A DNA stretch of 33,415 bases from a virus, in IMG/VR virus record IMGVR_UViG_3300031963_000562, positions 1-33,415 of that record; one strand, 5' to 3'. The translations under genes were made by a program, and so were the position numbers. Below, piece after piece: positions 32,259-33,415 of this stretch; within the stretch, counting starts at the first letter, position 1; every line of letters begins with the position of its first letter. Under the pieces are notes generated by a model, which ran no database searches, was not told where the DNA came from, and saw nothing but the letters and a program-made list of their open reading frames with translations.

Positions 32259-32951
32259 TTATCCAACTCTGTAGCTAAAAACATTAGGATTTAATTTTCC
32301 TACTGCTACATAAATTGAATCTAGGAATGATTGATCTGTGTATTGATATCCAAGATCATTCATAAACTGTTGTTGCTCAGGGCTGTTAAACCTTTCTGCA
32401 ATAATTACTGGTTTATACTTTTCAATAGTGGCTTTAGCGCCCTCAAGAACTCCTTGCTCAAATCCTTCTACATCGAGTGCAATAAGATCACATTCGGCCA
32501 AATTTAAAGAATCGATTGTCATCATAGGAATATTAAACTGCTCAGATGGCGGTTGAAGAATATTCATTCCGATGTTTAAATCATTAGTACCAGGTCCTTC
32601 TTGAGGAACACGATATAAACCAACAATACCATGGCCATGACCAAGAGCTGCATTCAGCTTAATAACGTGATCGTATGGATTGTTGTTCACCATGCATGTG
32701 AATGCAACTGGTTCTGGTTCAAAAGCAAAAACGTGCTTGAATCGCTTAGCATACAGTCTAGCATACATTCCACAGTTTGTACCTGCGGTTACTACTGTAC
32801 CATAATTAGTAATGTGTGTAAAATACTTGTGTACGTGATGATTGTTCCAGTGTTCAATTACTGATTCAAAGCACACTTTATCTTCTTTGATCCAGTACCA
32901 ATTGGTTTCACCTTCAATCTCAACATCACGAATCTCTATATTAGCAAACAT
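32259..32951 (-). CDS. FkbM-family methyltransferase (230 aa from the preferred start)
   Basis: The SAM-binding region is visible as GTVVTAGTNCGMYARLYAKR followed by HVFAFEPEPVAFTCMVNN. The later part (TIDSLNLAECDLIALDVEGF, EQGVLEGAKATIEKYKPVII) is the classical FkbM-type methyltransferase pattern. Such enzymes methylate sugar or similar hydroxyl groups in glycans and secondary metabolites; a phage copy may modify host surface glycans, phage glycans or another small target. An ATG at 32999 would give 246 residues but lies inside the upstream gene; the ATG at 32951, 2 nt after that gene's stop, is more economical and gives MFANIEIRDVEIEG. The 72-bp gap to gp32 holds the gp32 leader. The substrate cannot be inferred from this window. 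Confidence 0.8.
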   Translation of the reverse strand: MFANIEIRDVEIEGETNWYWIKEDKVCFESVIEHWNNHHVHKYFTHITNYGTVVTAGTNCGMYARLYAKRFKHVFAFEPEPVAFTCMVNNNPYDHVIKLNAALGHGHGIVGLYRVPQEGPGTNDLNIGMNILQPPSEQFNIPMMTIDSLNLAECDLIALDVEGFEQGVLEGAKATIEKYKPVIIAERFNSPEQQQFMNDLGYQYTDQSFLDSIYVAVGKLNPNVFSYRVG

Positions 32952-32953
32952 AA

Positions 32954-33415
32954 TTAAATCACTGATTTTGCTGAAAGATATTTTGCTCCTCCATCCCATG
33001 GCATAAATGGGATGTCAGTATATTCAATTGTTCGATTTTCTTCAATTTGAGGAATAAAAACATCTCGAATATACTTCTCATTGTCAATACCAAAAATCTG
33101 ATTAGAGTAAGCAATGAGCCAATTCTTTGTTTCACCGATCTTTAGCATAATTTCATCGCGAAGTTCAAGTGGCATTTCAGTAAATGACCAAGTGCCAATC
33201 ATTAGATCTGCATTGCACAGATCATTCACATCAGAAGTATGCACGATGTTGGTATGACCTAGTTCATTGTGATACCACTTCTGAATTGCTCCAACTTCAG
33301 CAAAATCATAAATGATATACTTACCCTTAAATCCAAGCTTGTAGACGATATCGGCCATGTCGCCAATGCCACCACCAAGTTCTACAATTGTATCGAGCTT
33401 TTCTAGTGACTCTGG
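32954..33415 (-). CDS. SAM-dependent methyltransferase-like protein, 5'-truncated by window edge
   Basis: The frame is open to the right edge, so the true start is outside the window; the ATG at 33358 is internal. The upstream codons read DTIVELGGGIGD, a clear SAM-binding motif I, continuing into MADIVYKLGFKGKYIIYDF with an acidic residue after the second strand. Later parts include NADLMIGTWSFTEMPLELRD and a Trp/Pro/Gly-rich end (DIPFMPWDGGAKYL). This resembles putative sugar O-methyltransferases. It lies directly upstream of the FkbM-type gene with a 2-nt gap, so the two are likely co-expressed and could act on the same substrate. At least 153 codons are present. Confidence 0.7.
   Translation of the reverse strand, partial: PESLEKLDTIVELGGGIGDMADIVYKLGFKGKYIIYDFAEVGAIQKWYHNELGHTNIVHTSDVNDLCNADLMIGTWSFTEMPLELRDEIMLKIGETKNWLIAYSNQIFGIDNEKYIRDVFIPQIEENRTIEYTDIPFMPWDGGAKYLSAKSVI

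Noticed and set aside
32256-32263. GATAAATA (minus strand) before gp32 as a late promoter
   Set aside because: One mismatch, and it overlaps the stop of the methyltransferase gene; gp32 may instead be read from upstream. Kept only as a weak possibility.
32952-32999. N-terminal extension of the FkbM-type protein from the ATG at 32999
   Set aside because: It would overlap the upstream methyltransferase gene by 46 nt; the ATG at 32951 just after that gene's stop is simpler. Not excluded.
33356-33358. ATG at 33358 as the start of the last gene
   Set aside because: The frame continues upstream to the window edge and includes the SAM-binding motif VELGGGIGD, so this ATG is internal.
1-33415. CRISPR array, tRNA genes, insertion sequences or integrase/attachment sites
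   Set aside because: The only repeats are in-frame protein repeats; no cloverleaf-like sequence, inverted-repeat-bounded transposase or recombinase gene was seen.

Overview
The window is a late structural region of a contractile-tailed phage of the T4 superfamily. The gene set is that of T4-like myoviruses (head completion gp4; baseplate gp48, gp53, gp27-like, gp5, gp25, gp6, gp7-like, gp8; gp26 and gp51-like; ssDNA-binding gp32). Several traits are typical, to my knowledge, of marine T4-like phages of cyanobacteria or alphaproteobacteria: gp5 without a lysozyme domain, a very large DUF4815-type protein, collagen-like fibre repeats, an FkbM-type methyltransferase, and gp32 without zinc cysteines. 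The DNA is visibly AT-rich. The host cannot be decided from this window. Family assignments come from recognising sequence motifs by eye; no database search was run.

Layout. (1) 1-23979, minus strand: one tightly packed, probably co-transcribed block read right to left: gp48, gp53, gp27-like hub, gp5 spike, gp25, gp6, gp7-like, gp8, a 1776-aa DUF4815-type protein, a 691-aa virion protein, a 69-aa coiled-coil protein, a 613-aa repeat fibre protein and a collagen-like fibre that leaves the window at the left edge. Most junctions overlap by 1-4 nt or are separated by fewer than 25 nt, so translational coupling is likely. (2) 23980-24024: a short divergent intergenic region with a palindrome that carries the T4 late-promoter octamer TATAAATA on both strands. 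(3) 24025-31237, plus strand: gp4, a conserved unknown protein, a tail-tube-fold protein (gp54-like), gp26, a short gp51-like reading frame probably joined to gp26 by a -1 frameshift, and two paralogous tape-measure-like proteins. One of these carries a transglycosylase/lysozyme-like domain and the other an M15-type zinc peptidase domain. (4) 31238-33415, minus strand: gp32 with its terminator and a probable autoregulatory leader, then two methyltransferase-like genes, the last running off the right edge.

How it fits together. The minus-strand block supplies the hub (gp5/gp27), wedge (gp25/6/7/8/53), tube cap (gp48) and fibres. The plus-strand block supplies tube initiation, tape-measure chaperones and the tape measures. 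Because gp5 has no lysozyme domain, the cell-wall-cutting activity that T4 keeps in gp5 appears to sit on the two tape-measure-like proteins. The most interesting signals are the candidate frameshift at gp26/gp51, the twin tape-measure paralogs with different hydrolases, the bidirectional late promoter and the gp32 leader. There is no stretch of more than 300 bases without a gene, and I saw no tRNA, insertion sequence or CRISPR array.
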